Shown one piece after another: positions 1 to 9,075 of a stretch of 64,000 nt of DNA; position 1 is the stretch's first letter, and the number at the start of each line of letters is the position of its first letter. Under the pieces are notes generated by a model. The model was not told the origin of the DNA. It saw only the letters and a program-made list of their open reading frames with translations, and did no database searches. The translations under genes were made by a program, and so were the position numbers. This DNA is from Clostridiales bacterium (GTDB lineage Bacteria; Bacillota; Clostridia; Christensenellales; CAG-138), in assembly GCA_012838425.1 (NCBI GenBank), contig DUPG01000001.1, positions 1-64,000 on the forward strand, written 5' to 3'.

Positions 1-204
1 AAAAAACACTACATACACTTAAATTGCTATTGTATAGAAATCACGAACACAGCAAAATGTTGCGTGCAAGCGCAATATTTCATTCACGTAAGGGTATTTC
101 ACGCTGCTCGGCGACCTTATGAGTGTGGAGTTAGCGCACAGCACGGAATATAACAACAGAAAAGGGGGAAGCGTTCCCCCTATTTTTCGACATTAACCTT
201 TTAA
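1..204. other. Left-edge intergenic sequence, no gene
   Basis: No credible coding sequence is seen. The stretch contains a TTCATTCACG word and a GAGTGTGGAG word, both typical of the hairpin repeat family found in other gaps of this window, and it ends in the hairpin that probably terminates nrdG transcription. Confidence 0.5.
164..180 (-). terminator. Intrinsic terminator after nrdG
   Basis: A GGGGGAA/TTCCCCC stem with a GCG loop lies 25 bases beyond the nrdG stop. On the minus strand it is followed by TTTTCTGTT. The plus side also has TATTTTT, so it could work in both directions. Confidence 0.7.
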
Positions 205-873
205 TTACAAGCCGCGCACTATTACATTATCTATATACTGCCTTGCGCGTTCCGCCGCCTGCTCGACCTCGGAATTGCTGTGCGGAGCTAACGCTATGAT
301 ATTGTCGTGCTCCCTGCGGTATTGCTGTATCGCGTACTTCTTAGCGCCTTGCAGCTGTTGCGCTATGAGTTCTATATCGTCAACGCTTAGCTGCGGAGCG
401 AATGTGGTTCTGAATTCGTAATCTATGCCGCTGTTCATAATCAGCTCAATGCTTTTTTCTATGTTGCACTCGTTTATTTTCATAGACTGAATTCTATTGT
501 ATTCGCCAAGCGGAGCCTTTACATCCATAGCGATATAGTCTATGTCCTTGAACAGACGCTCGATTACATGGGGCAGCAGACCGTTTGTATCCAATTTCAC
601 TTTATAGCCCATAAGCCTTATGCGTTTTATGAACTGCGCTAAATCACGCTGCAAGGTAGGCTCGCCGCCTGTTATTACTACGCCGTCAAGAAAGCCTATA
701 TGCGATTCTAAAAAGTCGAATATTTCTTTTTCGGGTATGCGTTCTACGGTATGCCATATATGCTTGTTGTGGCAATATACGCAATCCATATTGCAGCCGG
801 GTACAAATACAGTAGCTGCAATGTACCCGGGATAGTCAACAAAGGAGTTCTTAACTAAGCCTGCAATCTGCAT
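205..873 (-). CDS. nrdG: Anaerobic ribonucleotide reductase activating protein
   Basis: Radical SAM enzyme that uses an Fe4S4 cluster and S-adenosylmethionine to place the glycyl radical on NrdD, allowing deoxynucleotide synthesis without oxygen. The 222-residue protein has the cluster motif CNMDCVYC near residue 28 and an ITGGEPTLQ glycine motif near residue 69. ATG at 873 is preferred over the TTG just upstream, because a GAGG site sits seven bases before it and it shares one base with the nrdD stop (TGATG), which implies translational coupling. The length is at the long end for NrdG and fits the NrdG2-type proteins of Clostridia. Identification is firm from motifs plus the partner gene. 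Confidence 0.93.
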   Translation of the reverse strand: MQIAGLVKNSFVDYPGYIAATVFVPGCNMDCVYCHNKHIWHTVERIPEKEIFDFLESHIGFLDGVVITGGEPTLQRDLAQFIKRIRLMGYKVKLDTNGLLPHVIERLFKDIDYIAMDVKAPLGEYNRIQSMKINECNIEKSIELIMNSGIDYEFRTTFAPQLSVDDIELIAQQLQGAKKYAIQQYRREHDNIIALAPHSNSEVEQAAERARQYIDNVIVRGL

Positions 874-2960
874 CAATTCGCCTCGTCTATTACGAATTTA
901 ACCCTTTGCTTGTATTCTTCCTTCTTACCGTCGTTATAGTTCTGAACGGGGCGCAAGTATCCAACTACCCTGCTCCATACCTCAGCCTGTCTGCCGCATG
1001 TCGGGCAGGTGAAGTGCTCGCCCGTTATGTAGCCATGCTCGTCGCATATGCTGAATGTGGGCGTGATTGAGATATAGGGCATCTTGTATTGGTTGAATAT
1101 CTTTTGTATCAGGCGCTTCGCGACCTCTATATCCTCAATTTTCTCACCTAAGTACAGGTGCTGAACGGTGCCGCCCGTGTATAGCGATTGCAGCTCGTCT
1201 TGCAGCTGTATCATCTCCATAATGTCGGAGGTATAGTCAACGGGAAGCTGTGTAGAGTTTGTATAGTACGGCACATTTGTACCCGATGAAATTATATCCA
1301 AGTACCTGTCCTTATCCAGCTTTGCCAACCTGTAGCTTGTGCCCTCTGCGGGTGTAGCCTCTAAGTTGTAGAACTGCCCTGTTTCCTTTTGGAACTCCTG
1401 CATAATGTCGCGCAGGTAGTGCATTACCTCTACGGCGAAATCATGCCCTTCCTTTGTTTCAATGCCCTTGCCCATGAAGTTTAACAGCGCTTCGTGCATA
1501 CCTATTATGCCAATGGTATTGAAGTGGTTGTACCAGTATGAGCCGAACCTCTCCTTTACATCTTTCAGATATACGCGCGAATAGGGGTAAAGGCCTGCTT
1601 CGGTTTGCTGCTCTATTATCTTGCGCTTAATCTCTAATGATGTCTTTGCTATCTCCGCCTGTCTGCGCAATCTTGCGAAGAATTCTTCCTTATTGCGCGA
1701 CAGGTAGCCTATTCTCGGAAGGTTAATAGTAACAACGCCTATTGAGCCTGTCATGGGGTTTGAGCCGAAAAGACCGCCTCCGCGCTTTCTCAATTCCGTA
1801 ACGTCTAAGCGCAAACGGCAGCACATTGATACTGCGTCCTCAGGCGACAGGTCGGAGTTCACATAGTTTGCGAAATACGGTATGCCGTACTTGCAGGTTA
1901 TCTCCATGAACTTGTTTACAACGGGGCTGTTCCAATTGAAATTCCTTGTTACATTGATTGTAGGAATAGGGAACGTGAATACTCTGCCCTTCGCGTCGCC
2001 CTTAAGCATAACCTCGCAGAATGCCATATTCAGCATATCCATTTCCTTCTGATAATCGCCGTATGTGGTGTCCTGTGGCTCTCCGCCTATTATTACGGGC
2101 TCATTCTTCAATGTTTCCGGCACAGTAATATCAAATGTAAGGTTTGAGAAGGGGCATTGGAAGCCAACGCGCGTGGGTACATTGAGATTGAATACGAACT
2201 CCTGCATGCACTGTTTTACCTGCTCGTATGTCATATTATCTTTTCTGATGAAGGGAGCGCAATAAGTGTCAAAGCTTGACCAAGCCTGCGCGCCTGCCGT
2301 TTCGCCCTGAGTCGTGAATGTTGAGTTTATTACCTGACCCAAGAATGAGCGCAGGTGCTTTGCGGGCTTGCTTTCAACCTTGCTGGGAACTCCTCCGAAG
2401 CCGTTTATAAGCAGCTGGCGCAAATCCCAGCCGGCGCAGTATGGACCGAAAAAGCCCAAGTCGTGCAGATGCAGATCGCCCGACGCGTGCGCCTCGCGTA
2501 CCTCTTCGGGATAAATTTCGTGCAGCCAGTATTTCTTCGTAAATTCCTCGCGCACATAGTTGTTCAGGCCGTTTACACTCTTTAATGTGTTTGCGTTTTC
2601 TTTAATACTCCAATCCTTATCTTTTAGATAATCGGAAAACATATCTATTGTTGCGCCTATTAAAGCATTAGCTTCCCTTGCACGCTTGCGCTTTTCACGA
2701 TAGAGTATGTACGCCTTGGCTGTTTTTGCGTGGCCGTTCTTTATAAGCACACGCTCGACTATGTCTTGTATTTCTTCAACATGAGGGATTCTATCGCCAT
2801 ACATTTCATATGCGGTCCGCACTACCTGATCCGACAACTGCTTTGCAAGCTCATAATCGTCTCCACCTACTGCCTTTGCCGCTTTGAAAATGGCTTCCGT
2901 AATCTTATGCTGGTCAAACTTTTCCTTCTGACCGCTTCTTTTTAGAATGAGTTCAAACAT
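873..2960 (-). CDS. nrdD: Anaerobic ribonucleoside-triphosphate reductase
   Basis: Class III ribonucleotide reductase, a cytoplasmic glycyl-radical enzyme that reduces ribonucleoside triphosphates. The roughly 695-residue protein has an N-terminal ATP-cone (residues 1-90), a ten-stranded-barrel catalytic core, a C-terminal zinc site (CDEH then CPTC), and the glycyl radical loop RVVGY with the radical Gly near residue 667. An ATG lies 21 bases further upstream but lacks a ribosome site; the ATG at 2960 follows AAAGGATATGGTG, so it is preferred. The first zinc pair reads CxxH rather than CxxC. nrdG overlaps its stop. The promoter upstream carries two NrdR-like boxes. Confidence 0.95.
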   Translation of the reverse strand: MFELILKRSGQKEKFDQHKITEAIFKAAKAVGGDDYELAKQLSDQVVRTAYEMYGDRIPHVEEIQDIVERVLIKNGHAKTAKAYILYREKRKRAREANALIGATIDMFSDYLKDKDWSIKENANTLKSVNGLNNYVREEFTKKYWLHEIYPEEVREAHASGDLHLHDLGFFGPYCAGWDLRQLLINGFGGVPSKVESKPAKHLRSFLGQVINSTFTTQGETAGAQAWSSFDTYCAPFIRKDNMTYEQVKQCMQEFVFNLNVPTRVGFQCPFSNLTFDITVPETLKNEPVIIGGEPQDTTYGDYQKEMDMLNMAFCEVMLKGDAKGRVFTFPIPTINVTRNFNWNSPVVNKFMEITCKYGIPYFANYVNSDLSPEDAVSMCCRLRLDVTELRKRGGGLFGSNPMTGSIGVVTINLPRIGYLSRNKEEFFARLRRQAEIAKTSLEIKRKIIEQQTEAGLYPYSRVYLKDVKERFGSYWYNHFNTIGIIGMHEALLNFMGKGIETKEGHDFAVEVMHYLRDIMQEFQKETGQFYNLEATPAEGTSYRLAKLDKDRYLDIISSGTNVPYYTNSTQLPVDYTSDIMEMIQLQDELQSLYTGGTVQHLYLGEKIEDIEVAKRLIQKIFNQYKMPYISITPTFSICDEHGYITGEHFTCPTCGRQAEVWSRVVGYLRPVQNYNDGKKEEYKQRVKFVIDEAN

Positions 2961-3055
2961 TTTTTCACCATATCCTTTCATTATAATTTTAGCAGCTTAG
3001 GGGCTTATATTTCAAGCTTGAGCCTTAGCTCTATTATAATTGCGTAACAATTCGA

Positions 3056-3106
3056 CCCCTAAATGTTGTATGCAAAAAGTATAGCACCAACTATATATGG
3101 TGTCAA
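3056..3106 (-). promoter_or_regulatory. nrdDG promoter with tandem NrdR boxes
   Basis: On the minus strand TTGACA (3101-3106) and TATACT (3078-3083) are 17 bases apart, a near-ideal housekeeping promoter. Two palindromic 16-mers resembling the NrdR box, consensus acaCwAtATaTwGtgt, lie at 3088-3103 (inside the spacer and -35) and 3056-3071 (covering the start of the transcript). Their starts are exactly 32 bases apart, three helical turns, which is the usual geometry for tandem NrdR boxes. NrdR is a zinc/ATP-cone repressor of reductase genes; its gene is not in this window. The box matches are seen; repression is inferred. Confidence 0.82.
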
Positions 3107-3179
3107 CTGTGTTTTTTTACTTTTTTGAAACTTATTCACACAATGCTTTTTGCAAGCTGTCGCGAAAATGCGATTTACA

Positions 3180-3208
3180 TTGCTGTATTATTGCATATAT
3201 GGTACAAT
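3180..3208 (+). promoter_or_regulatory. Possible ruvC promoter
   Basis: TTGCTG (3180-3185) and TACAAT (3203-3208) are separated by 17 bases. If used, transcription would start about one base before the chosen ruvC ATG at 3216, giving a leaderless message, which fits the absence of a ribosome-binding site there. The -35 is weak. Confidence 0.35.
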
Positions 3209-3215
3209 ACAAGCT

Positions 3216-3731
3216 ATGGATAAAGGGAAAAAGCGCGTTGTGTTGGGTATAGACCCGGGATATGCCATATTGGGCTATGGCGCGATAGAAGCGTGCGGAA
3301 ATCGATTAAAGCTTATCGATTACGGAGTGATTGAAACGGATATAAAACACAGCTTCCCGCAGCGATTGGAATACCTGTATATGCAAACAAAGCTGTTGTG
3401 CGAGCGTATTTCGCCCGACTGCATAGTGTTCGAGGAGCTTTTCTTTTCAAGAAATACAAAAACGGCTATGCAGGTTTCCGCGGCGCGCGGCACTTGTCTT
3501 TTAGCGGCGTATCAAACCTGCCTGCCGCTTTACGAATATACGCCCATGCAGATAAAATCCGCTGTATGCGGCAACGGTCATGCCGAAAAAAAGCAGGTGC
3601 AGGAGATGGTGCGCAGGCTGTTGAATATGGATAAAATTCCAAAGCCGGACGACGCGGCGGACGGCTTGGCGGCGGCAATTTGCCACGCAGGGCTTATAGG
3701 CTTGGCGGCGGAGCAGTTCAGGATAAAATAA
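3216..3731 (+). CDS. ruvC: Holliday junction endonuclease RuvC
   Basis: Resolves Holliday junctions during recombination by paired nicking, acting with RuvAB. The 171-residue protein has the RNase H-like core with the first catalytic Asp in VLGIDPG, the second acidic site in VFEELFF, and the C-terminal acidic pair in KPDDAADGLA. An in-frame ATG 66 bases upstream would add 22 residues absent from the family, so ATG 3216 is chosen even though no Shine-Dalgarno site precedes it. It heads a ruvC-ruvA-ruvB operon with 45 bases to ruvA. Divergent from nrdD. Confidence 0.92.
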   Translation: MDKGKKRVVLGIDPGYAILGYGAIEACGNRLKLIDYGVIETDIKHSFPQRLEYLYMQTKLLCERISPDCIVFEELFFSRNTKTAMQVSAARGTCLLAAYQTCLPLYEYTPMQIKSAVCGNGHAEKKQVQEMVRRLLNMDKIPKPDDAADGLAAAICHAGLIGLAAEQFRIK

Positions 3732-3776
3732 CAGGGAAAAACAGGGAAAAACAGGAGAAAATAATTCGGAGGAAGT

Positions 3777-4388
3777 ATGTACGCATATATATCAGGCACA
3801 GCAACGGATGTAGGCGCAGACTATTGCATATTAGAAGCAAATGGAGTCGGCTACCTGCTGTATTGCAGCTCTAATACGCTAAACAAGGTCAAGCTTAATG
3901 AAAAAAGCAGGCTGTTGACGCACTTGCATGTCGCTGAGGACGCGCTTTCGCTGTACGGCTTCTATTCTGAAGAGGAACGCGCCATGTTCCGCAATCTGAC
4001 AACCGTTACGCGCATAGGCAACAAGACTGCGCTGTCAATACTGTCCATGCTTACGGTTGAGGATATAACTATGGCTATAATCACCGAGAATGCAGCCGCG
4101 TTCGATTGCGTTCCCGGAATAGGCAGAAAAACCGCCGCAAGACTCATATTGGAGCTTAAAGAAAAGATCGCAATGCCTTCTGCCGCAAAGACCGCAAAAG
4201 AGATTACAGAAGAAAACGAGGAGGCTACGGGCTTCTCTATGCGCTCTGAGGCTATTGAGGCGTTAATAGCGCTGGGCTATGACGGTTTGACAGCAGGCAG
4301 AGCGGTGGCAGGCGTGAAGGACGGCGAGTATTCAACAGTAAAGCAGCTTATAAAGCTTGCGCTGGCTAACATAGGAGGGAAAAATTGA
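3777..4388 (+). CDS. ruvA: Holliday junction DNA-binding subunit RuvA
   Basis: Tetrameric junction-binding protein that loads RuvB and drives branch migration. 203 residues, the normal size. The N-terminal OB-fold begins MYAYISGTA; helix-hairpin-helix segments are seen at [12 protein letters not shown] and [13 protein letters not shown]; the C-terminal RuvB-contacting domain ([11 protein letters not shown]) ends the protein. GGAGG sits just before the ATG. The stop overlaps the ruvB TTG start, so the two are probably translated together. Confidence 0.95.
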   Translation: MYAYISGTATDVGADYCILEANGVGYLLYCSSNTLNKVKLNEKSRLLTHLHVAEDALSLYGFYSEEERAMFRNLTTVTRIGNKTALSILSMLTVEDITMAIITENAAAFDCVPGIGRKTAARLILELKEKIAMPSAAKTAKEITEENEEATGFSMRSEAIEALIALGYDGLTAGRAVAGVKDGEYSTVKQLIKLALANIGGKN

Positions 4389-5407
4389 GCGACTATAATG
4401 ACTATAATAGAGATATAATTTCTTCTTCAATGCTTGCGGAGGACGAGCAGTTAGAACTTTCCCTGCGTCCGCGCCTGCTGTACGAATACATTGGGCAAGA
4501 CATTGTTAAGGAGCACATGCAGATATTCATAAACGCGGCAAGGCACAGGAAAGAGCCGTTAGACCATACGCTTTTGTACGGTCCTCCGGGATTGGGCAAA
4601 ACCACGCTTGCGAATATCATATCAAACGAAATGGGGGCTAACATATATAAAACCTCCGGTCCTACATTGCAGAGAGCAGGCGACTTAGCGGCTATACTCA
4701 CTAAATTAGAATATGGCGATGTGCTGTTCATTGACGAAATACACAGGCTGAACCCGAATGTAGAGGAAATACTCTATCCTGCAATGGAGGACTATTCTAT
4801 TGATATTATACTGGGCAAGGGTCCTGGAGCGCGCTCAATTCAGTTAGACCTCAACAAGTTCACGCTTATAGGCGCTACTACGCGAATGGGGCTGTTAACC
4901 TCACCACTGCGCGACAGGTTCGGCATAAAAGAGCACTTGGATATGTACGACACCGAAGCATTGAAGCAGATTATAACAAGAAGCGCAGATATACTTGGAG
5001 TAGAAATTGACGAGGAGGGCGCGAACGAGCTGGCGAGCCGCTCACGAGGCACTCCGCGAATAGCTATCAGATTGTTGAAGCGCGTGCGCGACTTTGCGCA
5101 GGTTAAGGGCGACGGCAGAATAACGCTTAACACCGCTAAAATGGGGCTTGATATGCTGGATATTGACGAGCTTGGCTTAGACAAAACAGACAGGCGCATA
5201 TTGGAAACCATGATATTGAAGTTTGAGGGCAGGGCTGTGGGCTTGGAAACGCTTGCAGCGGCGACAGGCGAGGACCCGCAGACTATAGAGGACGTATATG
5301 AGCCTTATCTTTTAAGATTGGGCTATATTGCACGCACTCCAAGGGGCAGAGTTCCCCAAAGCGGCGCATACAGGCATTTAGGCTTGGAAATAGCAAAAAC
5401 GGACTAA
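4385..5407 (+). CDS. ruvB: Holliday junction branch migration helicase RuvB
   Basis: AAA+ motor that pumps DNA through the RuvA-bound junction. 340 residues, standard length. Walker [11 protein letters not shown], Walker B FIDEIHRL, sensor/arginine-finger segment [18 protein letters not shown], and a C-terminal winged helix ending [13 protein letters not shown] are all present. Translation starts at TTG (4385), which overlaps the ruvA stop; AGGAGGG lies five bases upstream. Last gene of ruvCAB. Confidence 0.96.
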   Translation: MSDYNDYNRDIISSSMLAEDEQLELSLRPRLLYEYIGQDIVKEHMQIFINAARHRKEPLDHTLLYGPPGLGKTTLANIISNEMGANIYKTSGPTLQRAGDLAAILTKLEYGDVLFIDEIHRLNPNVEEILYPAMEDYSIDIILGKGPGARSIQLDLNKFTLIGATTRMGLLTSPLRDRFGIKEHLDMYDTEALKQIITRSADILGVEIDEEGANELASRSRGTPRIAIRLLKRVRDFAQVKGDGRITLNTAKMGLDMLDIDELGLDKTDRRILETMILKFEGRAVGLETLAAATGEDPQTIEDVYEPYLLRLGYIARTPRGRVPQSGAYRHLGLEIAKTD

Positions 5408-5471
5408 TTAGTTATTGAAATACTATACTTTTTACATATATAATTAGAATATATTAAGAGGCAACGAAAGG

Positions 5472-6371
5472 GTGGCAAATATGCGTAAAAAAGAGTTAGA
5501 GGCGCTTGCAGCGAAGCAGGGAGAGGAATTAGCAAAGGCAAAGGCGAAAATAGCCGAATATGAAAAGCAATTAGAGGAGTACAGGCTTAGGGAAGAAAGC
5601 ATAGTAGAAGCGCTTACTACTGCCTCTGAAACGAAAAAGCGCGTATTGGAGCAGGCTGAGAAGGAGCTTGGTCACGCGCAATCACAGGCGCAAAAGGCCA
5701 TAGAAAACGCTAAAAACGAAGCTAACGCAATAATAGCGGCGGCGAAGGAAAAAGCCGAGCGCCTGATAGCCCAAGCACAAAAAAGATGCGAGGAATTAGA
5801 AAAGGAAGCATTAGCAAAGATAAAGGAGCAGAATGCGCTGCACAACGAGATGAGTGCTTCGTTAGCGAATATGGCACAGAAGCTGCACAGCTATATTGAG
5901 AGGTTTCAGCCTAAGTTTGCAGGAGCAGACAAGAAGCCGGCAAGTAAGACAATAGAATTCCCCGAAGAATATGAATCACCTGCCGAGCTATACCACTATA
6001 TAATGAAGCTGAAAGAAGAAAGCGATGAAAGCGACGAGAGCGAAGAAGCCGAAGAAGCAGCCAATACAGCCGAGCAAGAGCCAAAGGCGCCTAAGTTTGT
6101 AACCGTAACCGAGAACCTGCTTTCACAGGAAGAGATCGACGAGGCTATATTGGTTCCCGCAACGCTTGGTGATAAGCCCGAGGAAACCGAGCAGGCGAGC
6201 GAGAGCAAAGCAGAAGCAAGCGAAGCAGCAAGCAGCGAAGCCGACGCAGAAGCCGAAAGCGAAAAAGCAGAAGCCACAAGCAATACCGAAGAAGCCAGTC
6301 AACCCTTGAGCGATTTTGAAGCCGAGCTTGAAAAGGTACGCGAAGCGGTGTTGGCGGTGCTTGAGGAGTAA
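5472..6371 (+). CDS. Coiled-coil DivIVA-like protein
   Basis: A 299-residue cytoplasmic protein with no enzymatic motif. Residues 1-150 form an almost continuous Ala/Glu/Lys-rich coiled coil, including the AKEKAERLIAQAQKR stretch typical of DivIVA/GpsB-family or ATPase-b-like coils. Residues 185-290 are acidic and low complexity (repeats of SDES, EAEE and SEAD), probably disordered, with a short helical end. Two starts are possible: GTG at 5472 with AAGAGG ten bases before it, or ATG at 5481 with AAAGGG ahead. DivIVA-like proteins mark cell poles or division sites; that role is only suggested here. It stands alone between ruvB and a predicted terminator. Confidence 0.6.
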   Translation: MANMRKKELEALAAKQGEELAKAKAKIAEYEKQLEEYRLREESIVEALTTASETKKRVLEQAEKELGHAQSQAQKAIENAKNEANAIIAAAKEKAERLIAQAQKRCEELEKEALAKIKEQNALHNEMSASLANMAQKLHSYIERFQPKFAGADKKPASKTIEFPEEYESPAELYHYIMKLKEESDESDESEEAEEAANTAEQEPKAPKFVTVTENLLSQEEIDEAILVPATLGDKPEETEQASESKAEASEAASSEADAEAESEKAEATSNTEEASQPLSDFEAELEKVREAVLAVLEE

Positions 6372-6439
6372 TTGCCGAGGTGCGCAACAGAGGGTATTTA
6401 ATGCAATAAGCGGCAGTAAACTAATCAAGGTCTATATAA

Positions 6440-6476
6440 AGCAGTAAGGCGGATAATAATAGCATTGCTGCTTTTT
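6440..6476 (+). terminator. Probable terminator after the coiled-coil gene
   Basis: AGCAGTAA (6440-6447) can pair with TTGCTGCT (6465-6472, one G-U pair) and is followed by TTTTT. The 17-base loop makes it less certain. Confidence 0.4.
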
Positions 6477-6800
6477 CAATACAATTGCAATAAATATTTT
6501 AACACATATCGTCAAATCGCTTGACGAATCGGCAAATTTATGATAAATATAGAAGATGCTTACACAGGCATATAAGAGGTTACCGGCAAAAATAACAAGC
6601 ACAAGGATAAGGAACCCGTAGTCGAGGATTTTAAGCTGCTACCTGAAATTATCACCTAACAAGAGATATTCAATGGCTATATGCTGGGCAAAAAATGCAA
6701 AAAGGTATTATCGTTTACTATAATACGCATTTGCTAAAAGCCGGGTTATACAAATATATTCTAATGCTTATATAATCTCAACAAAATTCGGGAGGATTTG
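6477..6800 (+). other. Gap with a possible decayed reading frame
   Basis: No intact gene. From an ATG at 6540 one frame reads about 65 codons to near 6735, broken by TAA codons at 6573 and 6657; the middle part reads like protein (VVEDFKLLPEIIT). This could be the remnant of a small gene, but chance is not excluded. Confidence 0.25.
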
Positions 6801-7187
6801 ATGAAGTACTGCACAAAATGTGGCGCCCAAATGGAAGACAACGACTTTGCCTGTTCGCGATGCGGGTTTTCAGGCCAGAGCGCGCCTAACACCCCTCCAA
6901 ACCAAGGGTATAACCCCAACAACCAAGGGTATAACCCTAACAATCAAGGCGGCTATAACCCGAATTATCAACAAAACCCCTATGACGCTCCCAGTACGGG
7001 CTATGGTGTTCTCGGCTGCTTATTCCCAATAGTCGGCTTAATTATTTATGCAGTTGAAAACAGTAAAAGCCCGCTTAAAGCAAAAAGCGCGTTAAAGGGC
7101 GCTTTATGGGGAATCGGTATCTTCGTGGGGCTTTATATTATTATTTTCGTAATAATATCAGGGGCAGTATTTTCAAGCTTTTATTGA
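6801..7187 (+). CDS. Zinc-ribbon membrane protein
   Basis: A 128-residue protein of unknown role. Residues 3-22 form a zinc ribbon of the double-CxxC type (CTKCG and CSRCG). A Gly/Asn/Gln/Tyr-rich linker follows, made of three near-identical 21-base repeats encoding NQGYNPN. Two C-terminal hydrophobic segments (GVLGCLFPIVGLIIYAV and ALWGIGIFVGLYIIIFVI) suggest a small integral membrane protein with the ribbon in the cytoplasm. The ATG at 6801 is preferred to the TTG at 6798 because GGAGG lies five bases ahead. This architecture is common among uncharacterised Firmicute proteins. Confidence 0.7.
   Translation: MKYCTKCGAQMEDNDFACSRCGFSGQSAPNTPPNQGYNPNNQGYNPNNQGGYNPNYQQNPYDAPSTGYGVLGCLFPIVGLIIYAVENSKSPLKAKSALKGALWGIGIFVGLYIIIFVIISGAVFSSFY
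6900..6965 (+). repeat. Three 21-base tandem repeats inside a gene
   Basis: In-frame repeats encode NQGYNPN, NQGYNPN and NQGGYNPN in the linker of the zinc-ribbon membrane protein. Copy number could vary between strains without shifting the frame. Confidence 0.75.
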
Positions 7188-7414
7188 TTATCGCATTGTA
7201 GCAATATCAAAAAGCTTTTCAGCGCAATAAAACGCAATCATAGGCTTGCGGCTGTGTTTTTGCATACCATTTCAAAATCTGTTACAAATCAGATTATGCA
7301 GAGCTTGACTTTTGCCCCCGTAGAATAATTCATCAATTTCACCAAAAGAGCAGATGAATAATTTGACATACTATGGTATATTAGTCATTACTGTTATATC
7401 TAAGGGAGCTTGGT

Positions 7415-9061
7415 ATGGGGAAGTACATAGCAGATTTGAAAAGAGAATTTCAAGGCTATACTGGCAAAAAATTCTCTAAGGATATAATTGCGGGCATTAC
7501 GGTAGCGGCGGTGGCGCTGCCGCTTGCGTTGGCGTTTGGTATAGCTTCGGGGGCAGGGGCGTCTGCCGGGCTGGTCGCAGGTATTATCGGCGGGCTTATT
7601 GCGGCTTTGCTGTCGGGGGCGTCGTATCAGCTATCAGGTCCCACAGGCACTATGACCGCGATACTTGCTATAACTGTCGCCAAGCATTCGCTGCAAGGAA
7701 TGTTCACAGCCTGCTTTATAGCGGGAGTCATTATACTGCTTTGCGGAGTATTAGAATTAGGGCGCATAGTGAATTTTATTCCGTTGCCCGTAATTACCGG
7801 CTTTACATCAGGAATCGCGCTTATAATCGCGTTTGGGCAGATAGACAGCTTCTTTGGAACAACCTCTGCCGGTAACGGTATTATCCAAAAAGTAATATCA
7901 TACTTCGAAAATGGGTTTCATATAAACCTTACAAGTATGCTTGTGGGGCTTTTCGTTATTGCGCTTATGATTGTATTCCCCAAAAAGTGGAACAATGTAG
8001 TGCCTGCCTCACTTTTGGGAACCATTATTGCAACTATTGCGGTTGCGCTGTTAAAGCTTGATATACCTACTGTGGGCGAGCTTCCGAAAACCATTATTTT
8101 AGAAAACCGCTTTGATATAACAAGCATTAACCTGAATGATATTGGCGCGCTTCTTTCGCCCGCGCTTTCCATTGCGCTGCTATGTATAATAGAATCGCTT
8201 TTCTGCGCCTCATGCGCTGCGCGAATGAAAAAGGAAACCTACGAAACCAACAGAGAGCTAATATCGCAAGGCGTGGCTAATATGGCGCTTCCCTTTTTTG
8301 GCGGCATACCTGTTTCTGCTGTTATGGCGCGAACCACTGTGGGCATAAAGGCAGGCTCAGCGACAAGGCTTACTGGAGTTGTGCATTCGCTCGTGCTTTT
8401 GTTCTGCGTGCTTGTAATATCGCCCGTGTTCAAATATCTGCCGCTTTCCGCGCTGGCAGGAGTATTATTGGCAACCGCCTACCGCATGAACGACTGGGAA
8501 AGCATCAAGACCTACTTCAAAAGACGCATGAAGGGGCCTATTGCGACATTCTTAGTTACGATGCTTGCTACAATAGTGTTCGACCTTACTATCGCAATAC
8601 TGCTTGGAATAGCTGTTGCGCTTTTCGTGTTCATGCTGAATGTATCAAGCCTTGAAATTTCACAATCAAAAATTGAAAAGCACAGATTAAACGCAAAAGC
8701 ACATGACTGCGATATAGAGGAAAAGTTCAAGGACGCTGTTGTGGTGTATATAACAGGACCTATGTTCTTCTTAAACGCGCAGAAATTCACAAATGAGCTT
8801 GAAAAAATTCAGGGCTATAATATGGTGATACTGTCTATACGCGGAGTGCCTATGATTGATGTCAGCGGATTGACCGCGCTTTCCGACTATTACGGCAACT
8901 GCATTGCAAAACGAATAAGGCTCATAATATGCGGCACGCAGGACAGCGTTATGTATAGATTAAAAGCATATGGCTTGTATGATATAATCGGCAAAGAGAA
9001 TTTCTATCCAAGCGTTGACAAGGTCTTAACCTGCGAGGATTTCAACTTAACTAACAGATGA
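7415..9061 (+). CDS. SulP-family anion transporter with STAS domain
   Basis: Membrane transporter of the SLC26/SulP family, which carries sulfate, bicarbonate or other anions; the substrate here is unknown. The 548-residue protein has about 10-14 hydrophobic segments starting at DIIAGITVAAVALPLALAF, the family signature SGPTGTMTAI near residue 75, and a C-terminal cytoplasmic STAS domain (residues 435-540) with the MIDVSGLTAL loop. TAAGGGAGC precedes the ATG. The next gene starts 14 bases after its stop behind its own GAGGAG, so the two look co-transcribed. Confidence 0.88.
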   Translation: MGKYIADLKREFQGYTGKKFSKDIIAGITVAAVALPLALAFGIASGAGASAGLVAGIIGGLIAALLSGASYQLSGPTGTMTAILAITVAKHSLQGMFTACFIAGVIILLCGVLELGRIVNFIPLPVITGFTSGIALIIAFGQIDSFFGTTSAGNGIIQKVISYFENGFHINLTSMLVGLFVIALMIVFPKKWNNVVPASLLGTIIATIAVALLKLDIPTVGELPKTIILENRFDITSINLNDIGALLSPALSIALLCIIESLFCASCAARMKKETYETNRELISQGVANMALPFFGGIPVSAVMARTTVGIKAGSATRLTGVVHSLVLLFCVLVISPVFKYLPLSALAGVLLATAYRMNDWESIKTYFKRRMKGPIATFLVTMLATIVFDLTIAILLGIAVALFVFMLNVSSLEISQSKIEKHRLNAKAHDCDIEEKFKDAVVVYITGPMFFLNAQKFTNELEKIQGYNMVILSIRGVPMIDVSGLTALSDYYGNCIAKRIRLIICGTQDSVMYRLKAYGLYDIIGKENFYPSVDKVLTCEDFNLTNR

Positions 9062-9075
9062 CTGAGGAGCGTTGA

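Noticed and set aside
5996-6428. Minus-strand frames of 80-101 codons opposite the coiled-coil gene
   Set aside because: Mirror translations of the repetitive acidic tail of the plus-strand gene.
7363-7399. SulP promoter
   Set aside because: TTGACA is present at 7363-7368 but no -10 hexamer lies at an acceptable distance.
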